Counted from the first letter of the stretch, positions 1-8,996 are shown. The stretch: 64,000 nt of DNA from an uncultured Aquimarina sp. (GCF_947496855.1 NZ_CANMED010000001.1:992001-1056000); one strand, 5' to 3'. The notes: generated by a model from the letters alone, not told the origin. Made by a program: numbers and translations.

Positions 1-1541
1 TTTTTAGCAAAACCAACTAAGAATCCTATTACTTTTTGAGTCAATAATAGTTTTTCTCCTAATGCATTAGCATATCGCCTTAGGTCATCATATTCTGATG
101 CTTGTCGGATCGTTTGCATTATTTCGTTATTTAGTAACTCTAGCGCTTTTCCGTTTTCCATTAGGAGTTTTCTTCCTAATAAATCCTGAGATTGAATACC
201 TGTCGTTCCCTCATAGATAGGAAAAATCCGAATATCTCTATGATACTGTTGTAATATAAAATCCGAACAGAACCCATACCCTCCAAGCACTTGTAACCCG
301 TTAGAAACCGCATGTGCACCCATATCGGATGGATAAGTTTTCACCATAGGGATGATCAGTTCCAATAACAAGCTATATTTTTCTTTTTCGGCTTCGTTCT
401 TCAATGTCTCCTTAAGATCATAATATTTTGAAGCTAATAACACTAAACTTAAGGAACCCTCTGCAATCACTTTCTGTAGTAACAACATTCTGCGCACATC
501 TGGATGATTAATAATCAATGTTTGTCCTTGTTCAGGATCTTTTTTACCTGTACTGGCTAGTTTTCTTCCTTGAGGACGTTCTTTAGCATATTGTAATGAA
601 GCCTGATACGCAGCAGTAGCAATTGCGGCAGCACCTCGCCCAACAGCAATACGAGCACCATTCATCATCAAAAACATATATTTAAGTCCCTGATGTGCTT
701 CTCCTACTAACCAACCTTTACAGTCATCTGCATCTCCAAAACCTAAATGCGTAGTACAATATCCTCGTTGACCCATTTTTTGAAAATCTGCAACAGTCGT
801 TACATCATTAGTTACCAAACCACCGTTTCCATCGGGACGCTTTTTAGGGACTATAAATAAAGAAATTCCCTTTGTTCCTGCTGGTGCACCTTCGATACGA
901 GCTAAAACCAGATGTACAAAATTATCCGCATATTGATGGTCACCACCAGATATAAAAATTTTCTGCCCTAAAATTTTATAAGAACCATCTTCCTGAGGTG
1001 TTGCTTTGGTTACCACATCTGATAACGAACTACCGGCTTGCGGCTCTGTTAAACACATAGTTCCTCCCCAATTTCCTGAAAGCATATTTGGAACATAAGT
1101 ATCGTTTAACTCTTTACTAGCAAAATGAATAATTAGTTCCGCAGCACCAAGGGTTAATCCTACATATCCCGGCAAATGATTATTAGCCGCATCCTGAATA
1201 AAAGCAGAAGCTGTATAAATCATCATAGGTAATTGTAATCCTCCTGCTTCATAATCAAAAGTACCAGAAATGAGTCCCATCTCTCCTCCTTTTTTCATCA
1301 TTACTTCTACCTGTTTATGAACTACTACGCACCCATCCTTATAATAGGCAGGTTTTTCGTCCATTTCTTTAAAATAGGGGAACAATTCTCTATCAGAGAA
1401 TTCTTTTACTGAATTTAAAAATAAGTTTAATGATTCTTTATCGTGATCTGTAAAACGATCCTGCTGTAATACTTCTTCTAATTGATGAACATCATATAAA
1501 AGGTATTTTAGCGTATCTAAATCTATATATTCTTTAGCCAT
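1..1541 (-). CDS. Acyl-CoA dehydrogenase, C-terminus cut by window edge
   Basis: FAD-dependent alpha,beta-dehydrogenation of acyl-CoA, the first step of fatty-acid beta-oxidation. The ATG at 1541 opens a frame of 513 codons that runs off the left edge without a stop. The flavin/substrate loop reads CLTEPQAGSS (about residues 163-172), and the C-terminal part has GGYGF and the family motif YEGTTGIQSQDL with the arginine-rich segment RDIRIF before it. The usual family length is near 600 residues, so roughly 80-90 residues lie outside. The extended N-terminal helical region (KEFSDRELFP) fits the long FadE-like subgroup of Bacteroidota. No partner beta-oxidation gene is visible on this side. Confidence 0.9.
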   Translation of the reverse strand, partial: MAKEYIDLDTLKYLLYDVHQLEEVLQQDRFTDHDKESLNLFLNSVKEFSDRELFPYFKEMDEKPAYYKDGCVVVHKQVEVMMKKGGEMGLISGTFDYEAGGLQLPMMIYTASAFIQDAANNHLPGYVGLTLGAAELIIHFASKELNDTYVPNMLSGNWGGTMCLTEPQAGSSLSDVVTKATPQEDGSYKILGQKIFISGGDHQYADNFVHLVLARIEGAPAGTKGISLFIVPKKRPDGNGGLVTNDVTTVADFQKMGQRGYCTTHLGFGDADDCKGWLVGEAHQGLKYMFLMMNGARIAVGRGAAAIATAAYQASLQYAKERPQGRKLASTGKKDPEQGQTLIINHPDVRRMLLLQKVIAEGSLSLVLLASKYYDLKETLKNEAEKEKYSLLLELIIPMVKTYPSDMGAHAVSNGLQVLGGYGFCSDFILQQYHRDIRIFPIYEGTTGIQSQDLLGRKLLMENGKALELLNNEIMQTIRQASEYDDLRRYANALGEKLLLTQKVIGFLVGFAK

Positions 1542-1762
1542 TGTGTGAAATTTTAAGAAGTTGATTGTTAACAACACAATAAATTTCGTGAATATTTAGT
1601 AGATTCTAATTAAACTAGTTTAATAAATATTAATTTTAAGATATCCTTTGGTTTTTAAATAAAAAAAACTCTGATATGGGTTCTAAAAATACCTTAAGCA
1701 TACAAAACCTCTTACTCCCACAAAAGTTTACAAACTAGAAGTAGTAATTAAATCAATAGTAA

Positions 1763-2347
1763 TTACTTCTTACTTAATCTCTTTCGAATTTTAGAAAGCC
1801 CCACAGGTGTTAACCCCAAATAAGATGCAATAAGATATTGTGGAACACGCTGAAAAAGTGATGGTCTCTTTTCTAATAACTGTAAATAGCGCTCTTGGTT
1901 CGATAAGTTTTTGATTCGATTGATACGCTGGAAATTATTTATAAAAGCTTTTTGCATAGACAATCGCCCAAAACGTTCTAAAGCATGAGAATGATCAAAA
2001 ACTTTTAAAGCATCTAATTTAGAAATAACATACACTATAGAATCTTCCGTAATTTCTAGATATGATTCTGACTGAATTTCTTCTATATAGGGATAAAGAT
2101 CTGTAAAGAAAGAGCCACTTGTGTAAAACTCCATAACTCTGGTAATTCCCTCTTCTATGGTATAGAACGTAACACATCCTTGCTTCATAAAATAAAAATC
2201 CCGAATGTACTGACCAGGTTGTACCAGAAACTGACCTTTCTTAAAGGTTTTCCTTTTATAAAACTGTAATCCGAACTCCATGTCCGAGTCACTAACCGGA
2301 GTAAAGGAGCGTATTTTTTGTTCTAAATCTTTCAAGGTGTCTGGCAT
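1763..2347 (-). CDS. Crp/Fnr-family transcriptional regulator
   Basis: A 194-residue regulator with an N-terminal cyclic-nucleotide-binding-like beta-roll (about residues 25-115, with the conserved FLVQPGQYIRDFYFMKQG turn) and a C-terminal winged helix (residues about 165-190, SYLGLTPVGLSKIRKRL). The Arg of the classical cAMP phosphate cassette is not obvious, so the ligand is unknown. Many Bacteroidota members of this type are small single-gene regulators that do not bind cAMP. It lies downstream of the small-protein gene and upstream of the acyl-CoA dehydrogenase on the same strand, but gaps of more than 200 bases argue against one operon. Confidence 0.85.
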   Translation of the reverse strand: MPDTLKDLEQKIRSFTPVSDSDMEFGLQFYKRKTFKKGQFLVQPGQYIRDFYFMKQGCVTFYTIEEGITRVMEFYTSGSFFTDLYPYIEEIQSESYLEITEDSIVYVISKLDALKVFDHSHALERFGRLSMQKAFINNFQRINRIKNLSNQERYLQLLEKRPSLFQRVPQYLIASYLGLTPVGLSKIRKRLSKK

Positions 2348-2531
2348 GATAACGAAAGAACAAAATATTTAGGTATTGAGCAAGTATGGCAGAAGTTATC
2401 CTAGAGATTAAAGTGAAAAAATATATTTCTAAATATGTACGTACAATAGTTTTCGAAACCTTCATCTTATTAATTTTCATTGTGTAAATTTAATCTCTTA
2501 TACATGATCAAGATAGGTTCTATTAAAAACA

Positions 2532-2564
2532 GAAAGAGGTTGTTTATGGGAAACAACCTCTTTC
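2532..2564 (-). terminator. Rho-independent terminator
   Basis: Perfect 14-base inverted repeat (arms 2532-2545 and 2551-2564, loop of five). Read on the minus strand it is followed by TGTTTTTAAT. It lies 32 bases beyond the stop of the 32-residue minus-strand gene, which supports that gene being transcribed on its own. Confidence 0.8.
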
Positions 2565-2595
2565 ACTATTATAAACTACACTAAACAATTTATTA

Positions 2596-2694
2596 TTATT
2601 TACGCATCGCATAACTAGATGCACCGGGAAGGTCTTTTAAGAAATCTAAAACATTTTTTAAAATAAGATCAATAGAAGAATAAAGATGATTCAT
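2596..2694 (-). CDS. Small protein of 32 residues, function unknown
   Basis: ATG at 2694, TAA at 2596, product beginning MNHLYSSIDLIL and ending LPGASSYAMRK. It has an amphipathic helix (residues about 5-21) and a short polar tail. Support: the frame is compact and closed directly before a strong terminator (2532-2564), and codon use looks like normal flavobacterial coding. I recognise no named family. The hydrophobic heptad-like spacing (I, L, V, F, L) suggests membrane or coiled-coil interaction. It stands alone between the Crp/Fnr gene and an AT-rich gap. It could also be a spurious short frame; conservation in relatives would decide. Confidence 0.5.
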   Translation of the reverse strand: MNHLYSSIDLILKNVLDFLKDLPGASSYAMRK

Positions 2695-2863
2695 AACTGT
2701 GTGATTTTAGGTTTAACTGTAGTAAATATACAAAGTTATTAACATATAATCAACATTATCAGCAAGTTAGTGTTAATAATTTTATATAAACATCATTTTA
2801 ATCGATTAAAAACACAAATATTGTTAATAAAATTGTTTATAAACATAATTTTCCTACAAAAAA

Positions 2864-2940
2864 TGTTGATAACCTAGATAAAAATGTTAAAAACATCCAT
2901 TTTGTAAACAAAAAAATGTGGACAACCTCTCTTATCAACA
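2864..2940. other. AT-rich gap with DnaA-box-like 9-mers
   Basis: The 450-base gap from 2695 to 3145 carries no convincing gene. Within it are TGTTGATAA (2864-2872), TGTGGACAA (2917-2925) and TTATCAACA (2932-2940), each one base from the DnaA box TTATCCACA or its complement, amid many looser TGTTAATAA-like words. The surroundings are almost pure A/T. This could be a DnaA-binding cluster or origin, or simply the T/A-rich background; dnaA is not in the window. Confidence 0.3.
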
Positions 2941-3145
2941 TAATTAAGGGAAAAAACACCTTTTTATATTAACTAATAAATTAACAAAACTGAAACGAAA
3001 TATATTCAATACACACATAATCAAATTATTACATAATTAAAACATATAATTACTGTAAAAAACCTTCTAATTATTGTTGAGAAATAGATTCAAAATATCG
3101 TAATTACATGTAAATTTGAAATATCATTAAATACAATAAAAATTT

Positions 3146-3466
3146 ATGGAAGAACCGAATTTATCATTTATCACTAAACTATCTAACGGAGATAAAGCTT
3201 TTGAAGAGAAAATTTTTGGGGTTATTAACAAAGAATTCCCGGGGGAAAAAGAAAAATACTTCTTGAGTATAAAGTCTAAAAACTATAAAAAAGCGGCAGA
3301 AGATGTTCATAAACTTAAACACAAAATCAGTATTTTGGGTTTACAAAAAAGTTACGATTTAGCAGAGAAATACGAAGATAACCTAAAGAATACATCTGAA
3401 GTTTTTAGAGAAGAGTTTGAGAGTATTTTAAAGAACATTACTAAGTATCTTCAAGAAAATCATTAA
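3146..3466 (+). CDS. Histidine phosphotransfer (Hpt) domain protein
   Basis: A 106-residue single-domain protein. The phosphoacceptor helix has His55 in VHKLKHKISILGL, matching the Hpt pattern H-x-L-K...G. The rest is helical, as expected for a four-helix bundle. Such proteins shuttle phosphate between hybrid kinases and response regulators in the cytoplasm. Its stop codon lies one base from the stop of the convergent receiver-glycosyltransferase gene, so the two loci are linked and a functional pair is plausible, though that is inference. No hybrid kinase is adjacent. Confidence 0.8.
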   Translation: MEEPNLSFITKLSNGDKAFEEKIFGVINKEFPGEKEKYFLSIKSKNYKKAAEDVHKLKHKISILGLQKSYDLAEKYEDNLKNTSEVFREEFESILKNITKYLQENH

Positions 3467-3467
3467 A

Positions 3468-4637
3468 TCAAGTCTTTAAAACTTTGTTTTTTGCTTTGAA
3501 ACTATAATGATATGCTATATGTCCAAGTTGCCCCACTATTTTTACAGAATCTTTCATAGATAGCTTAGAGCCATCAGCGTGAATCCATCTTTTTAGAGGC
3601 TGTTCGCAGATATAGGAAATAGCTTTTTTCTTACCATAGAATTTACGCATTCTCATAAAAATTTCTACATCAAATAGCCATCGAGTTATAAATTTCTCTT
3701 CAAAAAGTTCATTAAAAACCTCTTTGTCCATAATTTTAGCTCCGCACTGAGTATCATTAAAAGACATTCCTAAAATATTCCGGATAATCAAATTAATAGT
3801 TTTACTTATAATTTTACGAGCTGATTCTTTGGTTATATCTGCACCCATTCTACTCATTCTGGAGCCACTAACTATTTTAAAATCGGATGTAGCCATTGTC
3901 TGAACAAGATCATCAAAATCTTTGAAATCCGTTGATAAATCCGCATCTAAATACCCTATATAATCCAATTGCTTGTCTTGTGCTAAATGTAAAACTCCTT
4001 GTCTTACAGCTTCTCCTTTACCTCCATTTTTTTCACAATTATATACACTTATATTATCTTCTCTTCCTTTACTTAGTTCTAATAATACATTTAAGGTATT
4101 ATCTGTACTACCATCATTAACAAAACACAAGTGATACCCTAAATTACTATTGGTAAAATCTATAAATTCTTTACTAAGTAATCGCTTCTCTTCATTGTAA
4201 CAAGGTATTACAACTCCAATACAATTTCTTTGTAACATTTTGCCTTTAGAGTCTTCAGAAGGAGATCTTTCATATTTAACTCCTAAAATTCTTCCTATTC
4301 TAACGGAAACTTCATTTAGAGATAAAGGCTTTTTCATATAATCATCAATGCCTAAATCAAACCCATCAATAATAGTATCTTCATCGTTATTACCAGAAAG
4401 TACCAATATTTTAACATCTGATTTTCTTTCTTCTTTTATGGTCTTTATAACTTCCAATCCGGACATTTCATCCATATTAATATCTACAATAACCAAATCG
4501 GGAGCAAAAGATTCGAATAGCGATAAGCCTTCTTTTCCATTATCCGCGCATTTTACTGAATAGCCAAGATCTGTAAGATGCTTTTCCAGAGATAATAAAA
4601 TTAGTTGTTGATCATCTATCGCTAAAATTCTTTTCAT
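3468..4637 (-). CDS. Response regulator receiver fused to GT2 glycosyltransferase
   Basis: From the ATG at 4637 the protein has a CheY-like receiver (residues 1-120: acidic pair D8-D9, phosphoacceptor D52 in VIVDINMDEMSG, lysine in YMKKP) and then a family-2 glycosyltransferase (about 140-389) with VVIPCYNEE, VNDGSTDNT, the metal-binding YLDADLS and VSGSRM. The second part resembles dolichyl-phosphate mannosyl/glucosyltransferases that charge a polyprenyl phosphate carrier; no membrane segments are evident. An ATG nine codons upstream (4664) is possible, but receivers normally begin directly with MKRILAIDD. Phosphorylation controlling a glycosyltransferase is inferred from the fusion. The convergent Hpt gene is a candidate partner. 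Confidence 0.85.
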   Translation of the reverse strand: MKRILAIDDQQLILLSLEKHLTDLGYSVKCADNGKEGLSLFESFAPDLVIVDINMDEMSGLEVIKTIKEERKSDVKILVLSGNNDEDTIIDGFDLGIDDYMKKPLSLNEVSVRIGRILGVKYERSPSEDSKGKMLQRNCIGVVIPCYNEEKRLLSKEFIDFTNSNLGYHLCFVNDGSTDNTLNVLLELSKGREDNISVYNCEKNGGKGEAVRQGVLHLAQDKQLDYIGYLDADLSTDFKDFDDLVQTMATSDFKIVSGSRMSRMGADITKESARKIISKTINLIIRNILGMSFNDTQCGAKIMDKEVFNELFEEKFITRWLFDVEIFMRMRKFYGKKKAISYICEQPLKRWIHADGSKLSMKDSVKIVGQLGHIAYHYSFKAKNKVLKT

Positions 4638-4931
4638 AATTAAACTTTTAAATATTTTAAACAAAATTTGAGCTAATCCTTAGAAAATTAAAAGCCGACT
4701 CCGTTAAATAAATATGGAATGAAATGTGTTATAAAGGTATTGAATAATTAAAATTAGGGAATTTTCTCCAAAAAAAACCAACTACAGAGTATAAAGTTTA
4801 GAAAAAATGTCATTTTAATACCTTTAGTAATATATACAAATATGAAAATATATCCTATTAAATTTCTTTAAAAACTAAAAAAAGTATTATTATAAAATTT
4901 GCAAAACGATTCCCTTCTCTTTAAAATTTTA

Positions 4932-4963
4932 TTGAATTTAAGCACTAATTAACTGTACCTTTG
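4932..4963 (+). promoter_or_regulatory. Bacteroidota-type promoter of the helicase gene
   Basis: TTG at 4932-4934 and TACCTTTG at 4956-4963, spaced by 21 bases, match the -33 and -7 elements of the Bacteroidota primary sigma factor. The ATG is only four bases further, so the transcript would be leaderless or nearly so. The rest of the 4638-4967 gap is AT-rich and shows nothing else. Confidence 0.6.
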
Positions 4964-4967
4964 CCGA

Positions 4968-6278
4968 ATGTCAAGTATTATAAAAAATCAGAAACATATA
5001 TTACAAAAACTAGGGATAGACATGCTTAATCCTATGCAGGAAGAAGCAAAACTAGCGATTTCATCTAGTGATAATGTGGTGTTATTATCTCCTACCGGAA
5101 CAGGTAAAACTGTTGCTTTTTTGTTACCTATAATTGACGCCTTAGATTCGGATTGTGATGAGATCCAAACTTTGGTTCTGGTGCCATCCAGAGAATTAGC
5201 AATACAGATAGAGCAAGTGGCGAGAGATATGGGCACAGGCTATAAGGTGAATGCTGTATATGGAGGTCGATCAGGATCTCAAGATAAATTAGATCTAAGA
5301 CATCGTCCTGCAATTCTTATTGGAACACCAGGTAGAGTTGCGGATCGTTTACGAAGAGACAGTTTTTCGGTAGATCATATTAATACGATTGTTTTGGACG
5401 AGTTTGATAAATCATTAGAAGTAGGTTTTGAATCTGAAATGACAGAGATTATAGAAGCTTTGCCTAATATCCAGAAAAGAGTATTGACCTCAGCAACACA
5501 AGAAGTAGCCATTCCTGAATTCGTAGGGTTACAAAACCCAGTACAAATTGATTACCTAGGTGAAGGTTCTTCTCAATTACAGATCAAAACCATTATTTCT
5601 GATACTAAGGACAAGCTACCAACACTCGTAAAGGCTCTAAGTCATATTGGTAATCAACCAGGAATTATCTTTTGTAATTACAAAGAATCGATTCAGCGAG
5701 TGAGTGACTTTTTAAAAGAGCATAAGATCAATCACGGTTGTTTTTATGGTGGTATGGAGCAAAAAGACAGAGAACGTGCTTTGATCAAGTTTCGTAACGG
5801 AACTCACCAGATTATTATAGCAACAGATCTTGCTGCTAGAGGAATTGATGTTCCAGAAATCAAATATATTATTCATTATCATTTACCGCTTAAAAGTCAA
5901 GAGTTTACCCATAGAAACGGAAGAACAGCTAGGATGAACGCAGATGGAACTGCTTATATTCTACAATGGAAAAATGAGGAACTCCCAGAATTCATAACAG
6001 ATCTAGATGAGGAAGTATTAGAAGATGCTTCTATTCCGAAACCGTCGGACTGGGAAACTCTATTTGTTTCTGGAGGAAGAAGGGATAAAATCTCTAAAGG
6101 AGATATCGCGGGACTCTTCTTTAAACAAGGGAAACTAGGTAAGGATGAACTAGGGATTATCGAAATCAAACCTGATTGCGCATTTGTAGCTGTAAAAGCT
6201 TCTAAAGCAAATAAGGTTATAGAACAAGTAACCAACACAAGGCTTAAGAAAAAGAAGGTACGAGTTTCGGTAATATAA
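4968..6278 (+). CDS. DEAD-box-family ATP-dependent RNA helicase, DbpA-like
   Basis: A 436-residue RNA helicase. It has motif I SPTGTGKT (41-48), PSRELA, GTPGRV, motif II written DEFD rather than DEAD, motif III SAT, motif V ATDLAARGID and motif VI HRNGRTAR. The last 75 residues (GDIAGLFFKQGKLG through to VRVSVI) match the DbpA C-terminal RNA-binding domain, which in E. coli targets 23S rRNA helix 92, so a role in large-subunit assembly is likely. It is a single gene with its own promoter. The DEFD variant keeps both acidic residues and should be active. Confidence 0.9.
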   Translation: MSSIIKNQKHILQKLGIDMLNPMQEEAKLAISSSDNVVLLSPTGTGKTVAFLLPIIDALDSDCDEIQTLVLVPSRELAIQIEQVARDMGTGYKVNAVYGGRSGSQDKLDLRHRPAILIGTPGRVADRLRRDSFSVDHINTIVLDEFDKSLEVGFESEMTEIIEALPNIQKRVLTSATQEVAIPEFVGLQNPVQIDYLGEGSSQLQIKTIISDTKDKLPTLVKALSHIGNQPGIIFCNYKESIQRVSDFLKEHKINHGCFYGGMEQKDRERALIKFRNGTHQIIIATDLAARGIDVPEIKYIIHYHLPLKSQEFTHRNGRTARMNADGTAYILQWKNEELPEFITDLDEEVLEDASIPKPSDWETLFVSGGRRDKISKGDIAGLFFKQGKLGKDELGIIEIKPDCAFVAVKASKANKVIEQVTNTRLKKKKVRVSVI

Positions 6279-6409
6279 AAACAACCTAGTACTAAAATAG
6301 TTTAATCTACATCTCCATTTTAGGAAAAGTTAAGATCTCATTGATTACAAACATTACTTCTTAGCTCTGTTCTAGATGAATACTTATTTAAAAAAAGTAA
6401 CTCCATAAA

Positions 6410-6442
6410 AAAGAGGAACCTCGTTTACTTTAGCTCCTCTTT
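6410..6442 (-). terminator. Terminator of the murA transcript
   Basis: Eight-base arms (6410-6417 and 6435-6442) with a 17-base loop. On the minus strand the second arm runs into a T tract. It lies 25 bases past the murA stop. Confidence 0.65.
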
Positions 6443-6467
6443 AGATATATAATATAAAATATTGTTG

Positions 6468-7784
6468 TTAAGACTCTATTCTGATAATTTTTGCTCCAAT
6501 TGCTCTTAAACGTTCATCTATATTTTCGTATCCACGATCGATTTGTTCGATATTGTGTATCGTAGAAGTTCCTTTTGCACTTAATGCTGCAATCAGTAAA
6601 GAGATTCCTGCTCTGATATCTGGAGATACCATAGTTGTAGCTTTTAGCGTAGACTGAAAATTATGACCAATTATAGTAGCTCTATGCGGATCACACAAAA
6701 TAATTTTTGCCCCCATATCAATTAATTTATCTACAAAGAACAAACGACTCTCGAACATCTTTTGATGTACCATCACTTCGCCTTTTGCTTGTGTTGCCAC
6801 TACTAAGACAATACTCAACAAATCAGGTGTGAAACCTGGCCAAGGAGCATCTGAAATTGTCATAAATGATCCATCAATATAACTTTCAATCTGATAACCG
6901 TCTTTATGTGCAGGAATATAAATATCATCCCCTACACGTTCCAAAGTGATTCCTAGTTTTCTAAATGTATTTGGTATAATTCCTAAATTCTCCCAGCTTA
7001 CATTCTTAATTGTAATTTCACTTTTGGTCATAGCTGCTAATCCTATCCATGAACCAATCTCGATCATATCTGGCAGTACTCGATGTTCACATCCTCCCAA
7101 AGATTCAACTCCTTCGATACTCAATAGATTAGAGCCAACTCCTTCGATTTTACCACCCATAGAGTTAATCATCTTACATAATTGTTGCAAGTATGGTTCA
7201 CAAGCGGCATTATAGATTGTGGTTTTTCCTTTTGCCAAAGCTGCTGCCATAACAATATTAGCAGTACCAGTAACAGAAGCTTCGTCTAATAACATATGAG
7301 TTCCTATCAATCCTTCTGGTGCTTCTACTCCATAAAACCGTTCTTCTTTATTGTATCTAAACTCCGCTCCTAGGTTAATAAAACCTTCGAAATGTGTATC
7401 TAATCTACGTCGGCCTATTTTATCTCCTCCAGGACGTGGAATATATCCTTTACCAAATCTTCCAAGTAATGGTCCTACAATCATTATCGATCCTCTAAGT
7501 CCACTACCCTCTTGCTTAAACTGTTCACTTTCCAGATACGCTAAGTTAAGCTCATCACTTTTGAAGGTATACTTACCTTTTCCAAGCTTTTGAATTTTGA
7601 CTCCAAGATTTCTAAGAATCTCGATCAATTTATTAACATCTCTAATATCAGGAATATTAGAAATCGTTACTTTTTCTGGGGTTAGTAATACAGCACAAAG
7701 AATCTGTAAGGCTTCATTTTTAGCTCCTTGAGGGGTAATCTCTCCTTTGAGCTGATGTCCGCCTTCTATCTGAAAAGTACTCAT
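6468..7784 (-). CDS. murA: UDP-N-acetylglucosamine 1-carboxyvinyltransferase
   Basis: Transfers enolpyruvate from PEP to UDP-GlcNAc, the first committed step of peptidoglycan synthesis (cytoplasmic). Its 438 residues are normal in length, with the two-lobed EPSP-synthase-like fold and the PQGAKNEAL motif (conserved Lys22, Asn23). The catalytic loop reads RPGGDKIGRRR: position 121 is Asp where E. coli has Cys115. That Cys is the residue alkylated by fosfomycin, and Asp-type MurA enzymes are active but insensitive. It is followed upstream on the strand by DUF4290 with a 32-base gap, a pairing commonly seen in flavobacteria. Confidence 0.95.
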   Translation of the reverse strand: MSTFQIEGGHQLKGEITPQGAKNEALQILCAVLLTPEKVTISNIPDIRDVNKLIEILRNLGVKIQKLGKGKYTFKSDELNLAYLESEQFKQEGSGLRGSIMIVGPLLGRFGKGYIPRPGGDKIGRRRLDTHFEGFINLGAEFRYNKEERFYGVEAPEGLIGTHMLLDEASVTGTANIVMAAALAKGKTTIYNAACEPYLQQLCKMINSMGGKIEGVGSNLLSIEGVESLGGCEHRVLPDMIEIGSWIGLAAMTKSEITIKNVSWENLGIIPNTFRKLGITLERVGDDIYIPAHKDGYQIESYIDGSFMTISDAPWPGFTPDLLSIVLVVATQAKGEVMVHQKMFESRLFFVDKLIDMGAKIILCDPHRATIIGHNFQSTLKATTMVSPDIRAGISLLIAALSAKGTSTIHNIEQIDRGYENIDERLRAIGAKIIRIES

Positions 7785-7816
7785 AAAAGTTGAATGGTTA
7801 TAGGTGTTGGTATTTG

Positions 7817-8491
7817 TTAATAACGTTTTTTACCACGATTGTTTCCTCCGCTTCTAAAATTCTTTTTTCCAGAATTATTAGTGCGATAGTTTTTTTTCTT
7901 ACCTCTCATTAAATCTGAAGGTGAACTAAGATCTTCCTCACTATCTCTTAAATCAATTTTACCATCACTTAATTCTAAAAGATGCTTAAATATTGCCGAA
8001 TCATCTACTACATCTTTATTCCAATTCAGGTAGCACTTCTTCATATGATTAGCAATGGTGAAGGTCAATGCTGTTTTTAGATCTCCCTCTTCCCAACTAA
8101 TAGCTACGTCGATCATTCTCTTGATATTGTTACCATAGTAACGATATTTCGGAAAATTCTGAGGATATTCTAATGGCTCTGGCCTTTCTTCCAGCTTCTC
8201 TTTAGTAAGGATAGGATATGGAGCTTCTACATCTAATTTAAAATCACTAATAATAAATAGTTGATCCCACAATTTATGCTGAAAATCTGGCACATCCCTA
8301 AGATGAGGTTGTAGATTTCCCATTACCGCAATAATTGCTTTTGCTACTTTATTTCTTTCTTCTTTATCCTCTATAGCCACAGCTTGATCAATCATTTTCT
8401 GCAAATGACGACCATACTCTGGTATAATAAGCTGTTCGCGTTCTGTATTATATTCTAAATTATTAATCTCCGTATGATTGTTAACGTCCAT
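7817..8491 (-). CDS. DUF4290 domain-containing protein
   Basis: A 224-residue soluble protein. Residues 1-180 match the Bacteroidota-specific DUF4290 family (EYGRHLQKMIDQAV, RDVPDFQHKLWDQLFI). The last 35 residues are a low-complexity basic tail rich in K, R, N and G (RGKKKNYRTNNSGKK), which could bind nucleic acid. The function is unknown. It lies directly before murA on the same strand and is likely co-transcribed with it, so a cell-envelope or growth link is possible but unproven. Confidence 0.85.
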   Translation of the reverse strand: MDVNNHTEINNLEYNTEREQLIIPEYGRHLQKMIDQAVAIEDKEERNKVAKAIIAVMGNLQPHLRDVPDFQHKLWDQLFIISDFKLDVEAPYPILTKEKLEERPEPLEYPQNFPKYRYYGNNIKRMIDVAISWEEGDLKTALTFTIANHMKKCYLNWNKDVVDDSAIFKHLLELSDGKIDLRDSEEDLSSPSDLMRGKKKNYRTNNSGKKNFRSGGNNRGKKRY

Positions 8492-8643
8492 AAAATGTAT
8501 AGTAGTATGAGCTTTTCTAAAAAGGAATGGTAAGTTATAAAATAGACTTTCTAAAGTGTAGACTTTTCAGTTGCTCATTAATTGGTTTGCAAAATACTAA
8601 AATAAAATCAGTATGCTTATTTAAGTGTGTAAAAATATTTTGG

Positions 8644-8937
8644 TTATAAAGAAATAACCCCTTCTACTTTTTCCGCAACCTCTTTATACTTGATAATAAC
8701 GTGATCCGGATTTTTCATCCGTACATTGACAGATACACTTGTATATTTACCATTTTTAGATTGTTTGGTTGTAATTACAGCACCAAGGTTATCAAAAATC
8801 CCTTCTATTTGACTCACTTTATCAGAATCAGTAGGAACTATAAATTTATATAAATAAGCAGTCGGCCACAATGCTGTATCTGCCAATTGTACTTTTAATT
8901 TTTTATAAAATTCTTCAGATTTAGAAGCATCACTCAT
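8644..8937 (-). CDS. DUF493 family protein
   Basis: A 97-residue protein with the DUF493/YbeD ferredoxin-like fold pattern: WPTAYLYKFIVPT near residue 25, then TSVSVNVRMKNPDHVIIKYKEVA. E. coli YbeD-like proteins resemble ACT regulatory domains; the function in Bacteroidota is unknown. A TATCTTTG -7-like word (minus strand, 8956-8963) sits just upstream of the ATG, but no clear -33 partner is present. Gaps of about 150 and 60 bases separate it from its neighbours. Confidence 0.85.
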   Translation of the reverse strand: MSDASKSEEFYKKLKVQLADTALWPTAYLYKFIVPTDSDKVSQIEGIFDNLGAVITTKQSKNGKYTSVSVNVRMKNPDHVIIKYKEVAEKVEGVISL

Positions 8938-8996
8938 GTATCACAAAATTTTTAACAAAGATACGTCTTCTCATTAACATATCGGAATGCTTTTAC

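Noticed and set aside
2292..2480. A 62-residue minus-strand frame overlapping the Crp/Fnr start region
   Set aside because: It overlaps the regulator in another frame, has no recognisable motif and no terminator or promoter of its own.
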